From Micromonospora citrea (GTDB taxonomy: Bacteria; Actinomycetota; Actinomycetes; Mycobacteriales; Micromonosporaceae), in NCBI RefSeq assembly GCF_900090315.1, contig NZ_FMHZ01000002.1, forward strand, positions 6,976,501 to 7,040,500: a stretch of DNA of 64,000 nucleotides, given 5' to 3'. Under the pieces are notes generated by a model. The model was not told the DNA's origin. It ran no database searches and saw only the letters and a list, made by a program, of their open reading frames with translations. Numbering within the stretch: position 1 is the stretch's first letter; every line of letters starts with the position of its first letter. Below are positions 27,047-35,506 of the stretch, one piece after another. The position numbers were made by a program, and so were the translations under genes.

Positions 27047-28795
27047 CTACCCCGCCCGTGTCGGCCCGTTGCCGGCCGTGGTCGCCGCGCCGGCCACCGG
27101 GACGTCGTGCCGCAGGCCGCACGCGTCGGCCACGGCACGGGCGTCGACGAGCTCGCCCCGCCGTGCCAGGGCCGCGGCGATCGCACGGCCGACCGCCCGG
27201 GCGGATGCCCCGTCGGGCACGACCGCCAGCAGCGCGAGGAGCGTGTCGAGCTCACCGGTCGCGGCCGCGGCGCCGGCGAGGCAGGCGGCCCACTCACCGG
27301 CGTGCTCCACGGGGAACCGGTCGAGCAGCCGCGCGGCGGCGGCGCGGCCGGTCGGACCGAGCCGAACGGCGACGGCGGGGCTCAGCGACCCGGACGACGC
27401 CCCCGCGGCCAGCATGTCGAGGACCTCCGCGAACAGGTCCCGGTCCCGGTCGGCCACGTCGGCCGCCACGGCCGCCTCGATCAGCGGCCACGGCCTGAGG
27501 AACAACTGCCGGCCGTGCCGCGCCGTCCGCACGGCGGCGCGCAGGAACTCCGTCGCCTCGTCGATCCGGCCGACCGCGGCCAGCCCGGCCGCCAGCCCGG
27601 CGTCGACCAGTGCCCGGTCTCCGGGCTGCAGCCTCGCCCGCAGACCGGACGCGCGGGCGCCGGCGATCTCCGCGCGCAGCACCGGGTCGGCGAGCACGAA
27701 CACCTGGTGGAGCACCGGCGCGACGCACGGGGCGAGTTCCTGCGGTATGACGTGCGGGCTCGCCAGCGCGTCGAGCACCGCGCGCAGGCGCTGCCCGGTG
27801 GCCTCGTCCGGTCGCTGGTCGAGCCATCGCACCAGCTCCCACGCCAGCGGGGCCGGCCCGAACCCGGAGGTGCGGCAGTCGCGCATCCTGGACAGCTCGG
27901 TCAGCGCGTCGTCGACCCGGCCGAGTGCGAGCAGCATCCGGGCGAACCGGTGCCGGTGGGCCATCTGCCGGTCGCGGTCGCGGCCGCCCTTCGGGCAGGC
28001 GCGGAACGCGGCCACCACGGCGCGCGCGTCGCGCGCGTCGGTCACCACCCGCGCCGTGGCGACCAGCGCCTCCTGGCGGTCGTGCGGGTTCAGCCGTGCC
28101 GCGAGTTCCAGGGCCTCTCCCGCGTGGCCGGCCTCGGCGAGGGCGCGTACCAACGGTACCGACTCGATCTCGGGGACGTTGTCGCCCAACCCGCCGCAGT
28201 GCCGGTCGATCTCGGCCAGCCCGAGCGGCGCCAGCAGGCTGGCGGCGCCGGCGAGCCGGGGCCGGTCGGCGTCGCCGAGGATCCGCGACCAGTGCTCCAG
28301 CCGGGCCGGCTCGTCGCGGTGCGCGTCGGACAGCACCGCGAGGACCGCCGCGATGCGGCGCATCCGGTTGCGGTGCGGGAAGCTGCCGGGTCGGTCCTCG
28401 TAGGGATGGGTCACGAGGACCGCGCGCAGCAGCGCGTCCTCGGTCTCGGCGGAGCCGGCGGCGACCCGGGCGAACTCGCCGGCCGCCGGCCGGCCCTGGC
28501 CGGAGTCGTAGGAGCGCGCGTTGACGTGGCCGGCGTCGATGGCGGCGGCCACCACGGCCTGCGCGTGCCTGCCGGTGAGCCGCCGCGCCGCGGCCAGCAG
28601 TGTGTCCGGTGCCGCCTCGCCGCATTGCAACGCCAGCACCAGTTGGTCGGCGGCGGCGCCCGGGTCCGCGCCGTCGATCAGCGCGTGCGCCCATGCCGCT
28701 CGCTCGGCGGGCGACACGGGCGGGGCATCGCCGACGGTGAATCGGGCGAGGGTCTGACGGACGTGTGCCACCACGGTTGCGCTCATCGCGGGCAT
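27047..28795 (-). CDS. large helical-repeat protein of unknown function
   Basis: A 582-residue, almost entirely alpha-helical protein with no enzyme motif, signal peptide or membrane segment. Recurrent units such as LARALAEAGHAGEALELAARL, RFARMLLALGRVDDALTEL and AAVGRIDEATEFLRAAV look like degenerate TPR-type helical hairpins. I start it at ATG 28795 with ggagg 11 nt upstream; ATG 28786 is the alternative. It resembles scaffold proteins that accompany ATPase or regulatory modules, but its neighbours (an unknown small protein and folD) give no clue. Function unassigned. Confidence 0.75.
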   Translation of the reverse strand: MPAMSATVVAHVRQTLARFTVGDAPPVSPAERAAWAHALIDGADPGAAADQLVLALQCGEAAPDTLLAAARRLTGRHAQAVVAAAIDAGHVNARSYDSGQGRPAAGEFARVAAGSAETEDALLRAVLVTHPYEDRPGSFPHRNRMRRIAAVLAVLSDAHRDEPARLEHWSRILGDADRPRLAGAASLLAPLGLAEIDRHCGGLGDNVPEIESVPLVRALAEAGHAGEALELAARLNPHDRQEALVATARVVTDARDARAVVAAFRACPKGGRDRDRQMAHRHRFARMLLALGRVDDALTELSRMRDCRTSGFGPAPLAWELVRWLDQRPDEATGQRLRAVLDALASPHVIPQELAPCVAPVLHQVFVLADPVLRAEIAGARASGLRARLQPGDRALVDAGLAAGLAAVGRIDEATEFLRAAVRTARHGRQLFLRPWPLIEAAVAADVADRDRDLFAEVLDMLAAGASSGSLSPAVAVRLGPTGRAAAARLLDRFPVEHAGEWAACLAGAAAATGELDTLLALLAVVPDGASARAVGRAIAAALARRGELVDARAVADACGLRHDVPVAGAATTAGNGPTRAG

Positions 28796-29132
28796 CGTAG
28801 GGTCGGCCTCCGACACCGCCGGCGGCAGACGCCCCCGTGGGGTGGCCGGTCCTGGTCGGGCCGTACCGGTGGCCGGGCGGGCCGTGGCCACGGCGGGGGC
28901 CCGGCCGGCGGCGACGAGTGGTGACCGGTCGGGCACGGGGACGGTGGCCCGGCGGCGGGCAACCCGCCACGCGCGATGGTGGTGGGGTCGCCCGCCGCGG
29001 GGCCAGGGGTCGGGTCGCCCGCTGCGGTGCCAGGGGCGGGATTGCCCGCGCCGCCGGGTAGGGGTCGGGTCGTCCGCCCGCCGGGGGTGGGGCGTGCCCG
29101 TGGGCTGCCGGGGCCGGGCGCGGTGCGTGCGG
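28796..29132. other. 337-nt low-complexity gap
   Basis: G-rich on the plus strand, with repeated gggtcgggtcg and cgcccgc-like runs. Open frames here lack ribosome-binding sites and domain signatures. It lies upstream of the 582-residue protein gene and downstream of folD. Confidence 0.5.
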
Positions 29133-29999
29133 TCAGGCGTGGCCGGTGGCGCGGCGGGCGGCGTCGAGGGCGTTGCGGAAGAGCATGGCGACGGTGGTGG
29201 GGCCCACTCCCCCCACACGCGGGGTGATCGCGCCGGCGACCTCGGCGCAGGACTCGTCGACGTCGGGCAGCAGGCGTCGGCCTTCGTAGCGGACGCCTCC
29301 GCCGATGACGACCGCGCCGGGGCGGACGTGTTCGGGCTGGACGATGCCGGGCACGCCGGCGGCGGCGATGAGGATGTCGGCGCGGCGGGTGTGGGTGGCC
29401 CAGTCGGGGACGCCGGTGTGCACGACGGTGACGGCGGCGTTGGCGGTGGGGCGCTTCTGGGTGAGCAGCAGGGCGAGGGGGCGGCCGAGGGTGGCGCCGC
29501 GGCCGAGGATGACGACGTCGCGGCCGGCGACGGGGACGTCGTGGAAGGCCAGCAGCGCTTCGATGCCGGCGGGGGTGCAGGGCAGGGGGCCGGGCAGGCC
29601 GAGGGCGAGCCGGCCCATGTTGAGCGGGTGCATGCCGTCGACGTCGAGGTCGGGGTCCATGGTCTGCAGGGCCCGGTCGTAGTCGAGGTGGCCGGGGATG
29701 GGGTGCTGGATGAGCAGGCCGTGCACGTCGGGTGCGGTGTTGAACTCGGTGATGACGCGGTGCAGGTCGGCCTGGGTGGCGGTGGCGGGCAGGTGGACGT
29801 GGGGTGAGTCGAAGCCGAGTTCGGCGGCCTGGCGCTGCTTGATGCGGATGTAGCCGGCGCTGGCGTCGTCGTCGCCGACGAGGATGGTGGCGAGGCTGGG
29901 GGTGGTTCCGGCGGCGCGCAGGGCGGTGACGCCGGCGGCGACGTCGGCGAGGATGCGTTCGGCCACGGGGGCGCCGGGCAGGAGGCGGGCGGTGGGCAT
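29133..29999 (-). CDS. folD: FolD-type methylenetetrahydrofolate dehydrogenase/cyclohydrolase
   Basis: Bifunctional one-carbon enzyme of 288 residues (5,10-methylene-THF to 10-formyl-THF). The catalytic Lys is in YIRIKQR, followed by HGLLIQHPIPGH, DVDGMHPLNMGRL and the C-terminal VGGVGPTTVAML. Two positions differ from the common form: the cofactor motif GRSxxVGxP reads GRGATLGRP, and GPMT reads GPTT. This suggests a paralogue with altered cofactor contact. GGAG lies 5 nt before the ATG. The upstream neighbour is an EEP-family hydrolase on the same strand after 117 nt. Confidence 0.88.
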   Translation of the reverse strand: MPTARLLPGAPVAERILADVAAGVTALRAAGTTPSLATILVGDDDASAGYIRIKQRQAAELGFDSPHVHLPATATQADLHRVITEFNTAPDVHGLLIQHPIPGHLDYDRALQTMDPDLDVDGMHPLNMGRLALGLPGPLPCTPAGIEALLAFHDVPVAGRDVVILGRGATLGRPLALLLTQKRPTANAAVTVVHTGVPDWATHTRRADILIAAAGVPGIVQPEHVRPGAVVIGGGVRYEGRRLLPDVDESCAEVAGAITPRVGGVGPTTVAMLFRNALDAARRATGHA

Positions 30000-30116
30000 G
30001 GTGCTCCTGTCGTCAGCGCAGGCCCAGGCGGTCGACCTGCGCTGGTGGAGCTCCCCGATGGTTGTTGCCCATCCCCTGGCCGCCAGTCGCGTCGCGTTCA
30101 GCTTGCCACAGGAGGC

Positions 30117-30896
30117 TCAGCCGAGGTCGACCAGGAGGGGGCGGTGGTCGGAGATGGTGGACAGGGGCGTGTGCACGGCGGTGACGGGCGGGAGCCGGTC
30201 GATGCCGTGGCGGTCGGCGAGGATGTGGTCGAGCTGCACGCGGGGTTGCCCGGCGGGGTAGGTGGGGCGGCGGCCGAGGGGGCGCCAGCCGGTGAGGAGG
30301 CGGGCGGGGCCGGCGGGGAGGTTCAGGTCGCCGAGCAGGACGCGGGGTGCGGGCAGGGCGCGCAGGGCGCGGACGGTCTGGCGGAGTTGGTGGGCGTTCC
30401 AGCCGGGGACGAAGGACAGGTGGGTGGCGGCGACGGTGAGCTGCCCGTGGGGGGTGTCGAGGACGGCGGCGAGGACGACGCGGGGTTCGTCGTGCAGGAG
30501 GGTGAGTCCGCCGCCAGGTCCGGGGACGTAGACGGGTGAGCGTACGGGGGCGGGCCGCAGCCGGGTGACCTGCCAGGTGCGGACGCGGTAGCGGGTGACG
30601 AGGCCGATGCCGTAGCAGGGCTCGCCGTGCCCGTCGTCGTCGTGGCGCAGGGGGCGGAACTGTTCGCCGGGGGTGCCGACGACGGCGGCGGCGAAGCGGT
30701 GTTCGTCGGCGCCGAGGGCGCGGGCGGCGATGGCGGTGAGGTCGAGTCTGCCGCTGCGGCTCTGGTCGCGGTCGACCTCCTGCAGGGCCAGGACGTCGGC
30801 GTCGAGGGTGGTGACGGCGGCGGTGAGCCGGTCGGGGTCGACGAGGCCGTCGGTGAGGGACCGGCCGTGCAGCAGGTTGAAGGTGGCCAGGCGCAC
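30117..30896 (-). CDS. endonuclease/exonuclease/phosphatase-family hydrolase
   Basis: Metal-dependent phosphoesterase of 259 residues. EEP signatures are in order: FNLLHG at the N-terminus, LALQEVD with the metal-binding Glu, THLSFVPGWN, LLGDLN, LDHIL and the C-terminal SDHRPL. It has no signal peptide, so it is probably cytoplasmic. The family cuts nucleic acids, inositol phosphates or sphingomyelin, and the sequence does not choose among these. It is divergent from a possible 28-residue membrane peptide gene. Confidence 0.87.
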   Translation of the reverse strand: MRLATFNLLHGRSLTDGLVDPDRLTAAVTTLDADVLALQEVDRDQSRSGRLDLTAIAARALGADEHRFAAAVVGTPGEQFRPLRHDDDGHGEPCYGIGLVTRYRVRTWQVTRLRPAPVRSPVYVPGPGGGLTLLHDEPRVVLAAVLDTPHGQLTVAATHLSFVPGWNAHQLRQTVRALRALPAPRVLLGDLNLPAGPARLLTGWRPLGRRPTYPAGQPRVQLDHILADRHGIDRLPPVTAVHTPLSTISDHRPLLVDLG

Positions 30897-30931
30897 GCTT
30901 GCACCCTACGTCGCCGTGGGAGGGTTGCCGG

Positions 30932-31018
30932 GTGTGGAAGGCGTTGTGGTGTTCGATGCTGCTCTTCGTGGCGGTGGGCGCGGTGGGTGTGTGGCTGCGT
31001 CGTCGGCGGGGCCGGTGA
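30932..31018 (+). CDS. possible 28-residue single-pass membrane peptide
   Basis: A GTG-initiated frame of 28 codons with gggaggg upstream. It encodes MWKALWCS, one hydrophobic helix (MLLFVAVGAVGVWL) and a final Arg-rich tail, a textbook small membrane protein with the tail in the cytoplasm. It is divergent from the EEP gene, 35 nt away. The evidence is only the ribosome-binding site and the composition, so it may be chance. Confidence 0.4.
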   Translation: MWKALWCSMLLFVAVGAVGVWLRRRRGR

Positions 31019-31139
31019 GACCGGTCGGTCGGGTGGGTCGGGGGCCGGCGCGTCCGGCCGGGCCGCTGTGTCCCGGTGCTGGTGAGGCTGGCCACAGGTG
31101 GTCTCGTGGGGCGGCCGGCGGTGGGAAGAATTGCCGCCC

Positions 31140-31916
31140 GTGGACCCTCTGTCGCTGACCACTCTGCTCGCCGCGGCCGCCGTGGCGGGGTGGGTCGATG
31201 CCGTGGTGGGGGGCGGTGGCCTGTTGCTGCTGCCGGCGCTGCTGGTGGCGGCGCCGGGGATGCCGGTGGCGTCGGCGTTGGGCACGAACAAGCTGGCGGC
31301 GATCGCGGGTACGACGACGGCGGCGGTGACGTACGCGCGCCGTACGAAGATCGACTGGGCGGTGGCGGGACCGTCGGCGGGGTTGGCGGTGTGCTGCGCG
31401 GGGCTGGGTGCGGCGCTGGCGGGGTCGGTGCCGGCGTCGGCGTACCGGCCGGTGGTGCTGGCGGTGCTGGTGTCGGTGGCGGTGTTCGTGGTGCTGCGCC
31501 CGCGCCTCGGGGTGGTGGCGCAGCCGCAGCGGCGGACCCGGCGGCGCACGGCGGCGGCGGTCGCGGTCGCCGGTGTGGGCATCGCGCTGTACGACGGGCT
31601 GATCGGGCCGGGCACGGGCACGTTCCTGGTGCTGGCGTTCACCGCGCTGATCGGTGCGGACTTCGTGCACGGCTCGGCGATGGCGAAGATCGTGAACGCG
31701 GGCACGAACCTGGGGGCGCTGGTGGTGTTCGCGGCGACCGGGCACGTGTGGTGGCTGCTGGGCGCGGCGATGGCGGTGTGCAACATCGCCGGGGCGGTGC
31801 TCGGGGCGCGGATGGCGTTGCGGCGTGGCTCCGGTTTCGTGCGGATCGTGCTGTTGGTGGTGGTGTTGGCGCTGGTGGGCAAGCTCGGCTACGACCAGTG
31901 GATGGCGTCGACCTGA
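31140..31916 (+). CDS. TSUP-family (TauE/SafE) membrane permease
   Basis: A 258-residue membrane protein with about eight hydrophobic segments. The family signature GWVDAVVGGGGLLLLPALL is at the N-terminus and its repeat IGPGTGTFLVLAF is in the second half. It also has ALGTNKLAAIAGTTTA, typical of the YfcA group. Members export or import small organosulfur or organic anions such as sulfite and sulfoacetate. GTG 31140 is taken as start because the first helix follows directly; a GTG at 31098 would add 14 residues. Confidence 0.88.
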   Translation: MDPLSLTTLLAAAAVAGWVDAVVGGGGLLLLPALLVAAPGMPVASALGTNKLAAIAGTTTAAVTYARRTKIDWAVAGPSAGLAVCCAGLGAALAGSVPASAYRPVVLAVLVSVAVFVVLRPRLGVVAQPQRRTRRRTAAAVAVAGVGIALYDGLIGPGTGTFLVLAFTALIGADFVHGSAMAKIVNAGTNLGALVVFAATGHVWWLLGAAMAVCNIAGAVLGARMALRRGSGFVRIVLLVVVLALVGKLGYDQWMAST

Positions 31917-32135
31917 CCGCGGTGCCGGACGGCCCGGGGTGTGGCCGTTCCCCTGGCTCGCGGGTGCGGGCGGCGGTGCACGGCGTACCGCTGCCCGTGG
32001 TGTCCTGGGCTGGTTGCCCTCGCTCAGGTGGGCGACCAGGCGAGTGCGGCCTCGCCCGGGCCCCCGCCACGGGCTGCTGGCCCGCGCCCCCGCGCCCACG
32101 CGTCCCGGCGGCGGACCGTGTGTGATCATCAGCGG

Positions 32136-32912
32136 ATGCCGGTACGCGCCGAACACGACCGGGCCGTCCTCGCCGGGCTGCTGGGGCGTGATCCGGCGCT
32201 GCACGCCTACCAGCTGGGCGACCTCGACGACTTCTTCTGGCCGTACACCACCTGGTTCCGCCGTGGGCAGGAGGTGGCGTTGCTGTACCACGGCGCCGAC
32301 CCGCCGACGTTGCTGGCCTTCGCGGCCCCGCCGCGGGTGGCGGAGCTGACGGAGCTGCTGCGCGAGCTGGCGCCGGTGCTGCCGGCACGGCTGTGGGCGC
32401 ACCTGTCCCCCGGCTGCGAGCCGGCGCTGGCCCCGGCGTTCCGGATGGAGCCGGCCGGCCCGCACCTCAAGATGGCGCTGACGGAACCGGTCCGGCTGGC
32501 GACGACCGCGCCGGCGGGCGTGGTGCTGGGCGCGGCCGACCTGCCGGCGCTGAACCGGCTGTACGCGCAGGCGTACCCGGGCAACTGGTTCGACCCTCGG
32601 ATGCTGGACACCGGCCAGTACGTGGGCGTCCGCGACGGCGACGAGGTGGTGTCCGTCGCCGGCGTGCACGTGTTCTCGCCGGCCTACCGGGTGGCGGCGT
32701 TGGGTAACGTGACGACCCATCCCCGGGCGCGCGGGCGGGGCCTCGGCGCGGCGGTGGTGGCGGCGCTGTGCGGGCGGCTGCTGGGCAGCGTCGCGCACGT
32801 GACGCTGAACGTGAAGGCGGACAACGGGCCGGCGGTGCGGCTCTACGAGCGGCTGGGCTTCACCCGCGTCGCCGACTACGGCGAGTACGCGTTGACCGCC
32901 CGCGTGCGGTGA
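32136..32912 (+). CDS. GNAT-family N-acetyltransferase
   Basis: A 258-residue protein with a C-terminal GNAT domain: VAALGNVTTHPRARGRGLGAAV is the acetyl-CoA-binding motif A, and NVKADNGPAVRLYERLGF motif B. The N-terminal half (about 1-120) resembles the extra domain of FR47-like acetyltransferases (HAYQLGDLDDFFWP). The acceptor is unknown. It follows the TSUP gene after 219 nt that hold no supportable gene. Confidence 0.85.
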   Translation: MPVRAEHDRAVLAGLLGRDPALHAYQLGDLDDFFWPYTTWFRRGQEVALLYHGADPPTLLAFAAPPRVAELTELLRELAPVLPARLWAHLSPGCEPALAPAFRMEPAGPHLKMALTEPVRLATTAPAGVVLGAADLPALNRLYAQAYPGNWFDPRMLDTGQYVGVRDGDEVVSVAGVHVFSPAYRVAALGNVTTHPRARGRGLGAAVVAALCGRLLGSVAHVTLNVKADNGPAVRLYERLGFTRVADYGEYALTARVR

Positions 32913-33217
32913 TCCGTGGCCCCGGTGCGGCGTCTCGCCGGGCGGCGTCGGTGGCGGGTCGGGTGGTGGCGGCGGGCCGGGCGGTCGGGGCGGTCGAGCC
33001 GGGTGGCGCGGCGGCGCGGCCGGTCGTCGGCGTCGCCCAGACGACCGGCGGAATGCCGATGTGAGAAGCGTTTCGCCTGCATGTGCGGCCGCCGTTCAGG
33101 GTCGGGAACCCGACGCTGGGTCGTGCTGGTGTCGGACCGGTCAGGGCCGGCCCCGGCCCTAGCGTCTCCCGGCAGAGGTCGCGCGTCCCGCGCGCGGCGG
33201 AGCTGAAGGAGCAACGG
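32913..33217. other. 305-nt intergenic region
   Basis: Contains the promoter region of the VWA-protein gene and gaaggagc just before its ATG. I see no gene in it; small frames lack start signals and domains. Confidence 0.5.
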
Positions 33218-34798
33218 ATGGCAACAGCAGCAGTGCCCTGGCGGCGAACACGGACGGTGAGTGTGCTCGCCGCCGTGACGGCGGCGGTGACCGCGCTGGC
33301 GACCCCCGCGGCGGCGGCGCCAGGGGTGAGCCCGGCCCTGGTGGACCGCGACGCCGACCCCGGCACGACCATCGGCGTCAACAAGGTGGTGTCCACTCCG
33401 CCGATCCCGCCGAAGCCCGACGTGGTGCTGCTGGTCGACACGACCGGCAGCATGGGCGGGGCGATCGCCAACGTGCGGACCAATCTGCAGCAGGTCATCA
33501 CCGACGTGCGCGCCGCGCAGCCGTCGGCGCAGTTCGCGGTGGCCTCCTACCGGGACACCGGCGACGGCGCGGAGCTGTTCCGGGTGCGGCAGGGTCTGAC
33601 CGACGACGCGACGGCGCTGCAGGACGCCGTCAACGGGCTGGCCGCCGGCGGCGGCGGGGACACCCCGGAGGCGTGGGTGAACGCGCTGGTCGAGGTCTCC
33701 GAGGGCGCGATCGCCTACCGCTCGGGCAGCAGCCGGATCGTGGTGCTGGTGGGTGACGCGCCGAGCCACGACCCGAGCAACGGGCGCACCCTGGCGCAGG
33801 CGACGGCGGCCCTGCAGGCCGACGAGGCACGGCTGCTGGCGGTGAACGTCAGCGGCGGCGGTGGCGGCCTGGACGCCACCGGGCAGGCCACGGCGGTGGT
33901 GTCGGCCACCGGCGGGCAGCTGGTGGGCAGCTCCCCCGACACGGTGACCGCCGCCATCCTGGCGGGCCTGCGGGACCTCGACGTCACGGTCACCCCGACG
34001 GTGACGTCGTGCGACGCCGGCCTGTCGGTGGGCTTCGACGCGCCGTCGCGTACGCAGCAGTCGGGCACCGACGTGCCGTTCGCCGAGACGATCACGGTGG
34101 CGGGCGACGCCACGCAGGGCGCGGAGCTGACCTGCACGGTCGAGTTCCGGCTCAACGGCCTGTCCGGCGGGCCGGCGTTCACGCAGCAGATCCGTGTGCG
34201 GGTCAACGACGTCACGCCGCCGACGGTGGTCGTCGACGACCGGACGGTGGAGGCGACCAGCCCGGCCGGCGCGGTGATCGACTACCCGGCGACGGCGACG
34301 GACAACGTCGACGGTCCGCTGACCCCGGCGTGCGTGCCGCCGCCCGGCTCGACGTTCCCGCTGGGGGCCACGACGGTGACGTGCACGGCCACCGACACGG
34401 CCGGCAACACCGGCAGCGACACCGCGGTGATGCGGGTGGTCGACACGACCGCTCCGGCGACGGCGTGCGTGCCGACGAACAACCCGAGCGGCGACAACGT
34501 CCCCGGCTCGTACAACCCGGACGGCTTCTACGAGCTGACGTCGACGGACGTGGTGGACACGGCGGTGGAGGTGTTCATCGGTGACGCGGCGGACCCGAGC
34601 GTGCGGTTCGGGCCGTTCCCGGCCGGCACCAAGATCAAGCTGGTGCAGGCGCCGGGGGCCCAGTCGCGGGTGAAGGACGGCACCGGCGACATCGACTACA
34701 AGGTGACGTTGCGCGGCGACGCGCTGATCGTCGGCGTGGACGACGCCGGCAACGCCTCGACGCCGGCGGTGTGCCTGGTGGCTCCGCCGCCGAAGTGA
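33218..34798 (+). CDS. secreted VWA / HYR-domain protein
   Basis: A 526-residue exported protein. A Sec-type leader (VSVLAAVTAAVTALATPAAAA) is followed by a von Willebrand factor A domain (about 65-255) with the metal-ion site DTTGSMGG and GGDTPE. A beta-rich region (about 260-330) precedes a HYR-type domain (about 330-410: DVTPPTVVVDDRTVEATSP to VTCTATDTAGNTGSDT). The unassigned C-terminal domain ends in VGVDDAGNASTPAVCLV. No LPxTG motif or C-terminal membrane helix is seen, so it is likely released or held by other means. The composition suggests adhesion or matrix binding. GAAGGA lies 7 nt before the ATG. Confidence 0.85.
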   Translation: MATAAVPWRRTRTVSVLAAVTAAVTALATPAAAAPGVSPALVDRDADPGTTIGVNKVVSTPPIPPKPDVVLLVDTTGSMGGAIANVRTNLQQVITDVRAAQPSAQFAVASYRDTGDGAELFRVRQGLTDDATALQDAVNGLAAGGGGDTPEAWVNALVEVSEGAIAYRSGSSRIVVLVGDAPSHDPSNGRTLAQATAALQADEARLLAVNVSGGGGGLDATGQATAVVSATGGQLVGSSPDTVTAAILAGLRDLDVTVTPTVTSCDAGLSVGFDAPSRTQQSGTDVPFAETITVAGDATQGAELTCTVEFRLNGLSGGPAFTQQIRVRVNDVTPPTVVVDDRTVEATSPAGAVIDYPATATDNVDGPLTPACVPPPGSTFPLGATTVTCTATDTAGNTGSDTAVMRVVDTTAPATACVPTNNPSGDNVPGSYNPDGFYELTSTDVVDTAVEVFIGDAADPSVRFGPFPAGTKIKLVQAPGAQSRVKDGTGDIDYKVTLRGDALIVGVDDAGNASTPAVCLVAPPPK

Positions 34799-34837
34799 CG
34801 ACCGTCGCGCGCGGGGACGAGCCCCGCAGGTGACGTC

Positions 34838-34872
34838 CCGGCCGCCGGGCCCCGACGGGGTCCGGCGGCCGG
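34838..34872. terminator. strong bidirectional terminator
   Basis: A 16-bp stem (with one G-T pair) and a 3-nt loop between the convergent VWA and peptide-deformylase genes. The outer 11 bp are ccggccgccgg / ccggcggccgg. Confidence 0.8.
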
Positions 34873-34926
34873 TGGCGTACGCGGGCGGGTCGACGCGGCT
34901 CCGCGGTGCGGCGGCCGGTGGCGTAC
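34863..34926. repeat. 18-bp direct repeat
   Basis: cggcggccggtggcgtac occurs at 34863-34880 and again at 34909-34926. The first copy includes the right arm of the terminator, so the repeat may be a partial duplication of terminator DNA. Confidence 0.6.
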
Positions 34927-34974
34927 TGCGGCGTTGACGCGCGGCCGCGCGGTGCGGCGGGGCGCTCGCGCGGG

Positions 34975-35493
34975 CTACGCGGTGCGGCCGCGGCGGCTGG
35001 GCGAGTCGAAACGGCCCGCGCGGATCTCGCGCAGCGCCTTGCGGCGGGTGTCGCCGCGCAGGGTGTCGACGTAGAGGCGGCCGGCCAGGTGGTCGGTCTC
35101 GTGCTGCAGGGCCCGGGCGAGGAAACCGCTGCCCGAGATGGTCAGCGGTTCGCCGTGCTGGTCGAAGCCGTGGGCGGTGGCGTGCATCGCCCGGGTGGTC
35201 GGGAAGTAGAGGCCGGGGATGGACAGGCAGCCCTCGTCGTCGTCCTGCAGCTCCTCCGACAGCTCCAGCGTCGGGTTGACCAGGTGGCCGCGGTGGCCGT
35301 CGGCGTCGTAGACGAACACCCGGGCGTTGACGCCGATCTGCGGGGCGGCGACGCCGGCGCGGCCGGGCGCGCCGAGCAGTGTGTCCATCAGGTCGGTGAC
35401 CAGGGCGCGCAGTTCGGCGTCGAAGCTGGTGACCGGCTCGCTCGGGGTGCGCAGCACCGGGTCGCCGATGATCCTGATGGGCCGCATCGTCAT
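34975..35493 (-). CDS. def: peptide deformylase
   Basis: Removes the formyl group from nascent N-terminal methionine, cytoplasmic metalloenzyme of 172 residues. All three motifs are intact: GVAAPQIG (47-54), EGCLS (87-91, Cys89 a metal ligand) and HETDH (131-135, both His ligands and Glu132 catalytic). The start ATG has no ribosome-binding site but lies 7 nt after TAACCT, so the mRNA is probably leaderless. It is 10 nt downstream of a TetR gene, yet appears to have its own promoter. Confidence 0.96.
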   Translation of the reverse strand: MTMRPIRIIGDPVLRTPSEPVTSFDAELRALVTDLMDTLLGAPGRAGVAAPQIGVNARVFVYDADGHRGHLVNPTLELSEELQDDDEGCLSIPGLYFPTTRAMHATAHGFDQHGEPLTISGSGFLARALQHETDHLAGRLYVDTLRGDTRRKALREIRAGRFDSPSRRGRTA

Positions 35494-35500
35494 GCCGGAA

Positions 35501-35506
35501 AGGTTA
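35501..35506 (-). promoter_or_regulatory. -10 element TAACCT of def
   Basis: TAACCT on the minus strand ends 7 nt before the def ATG. Its TAA is at the same time the stop codon of the TetR gene, so the two genes share these bases. Confidence 0.55.
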
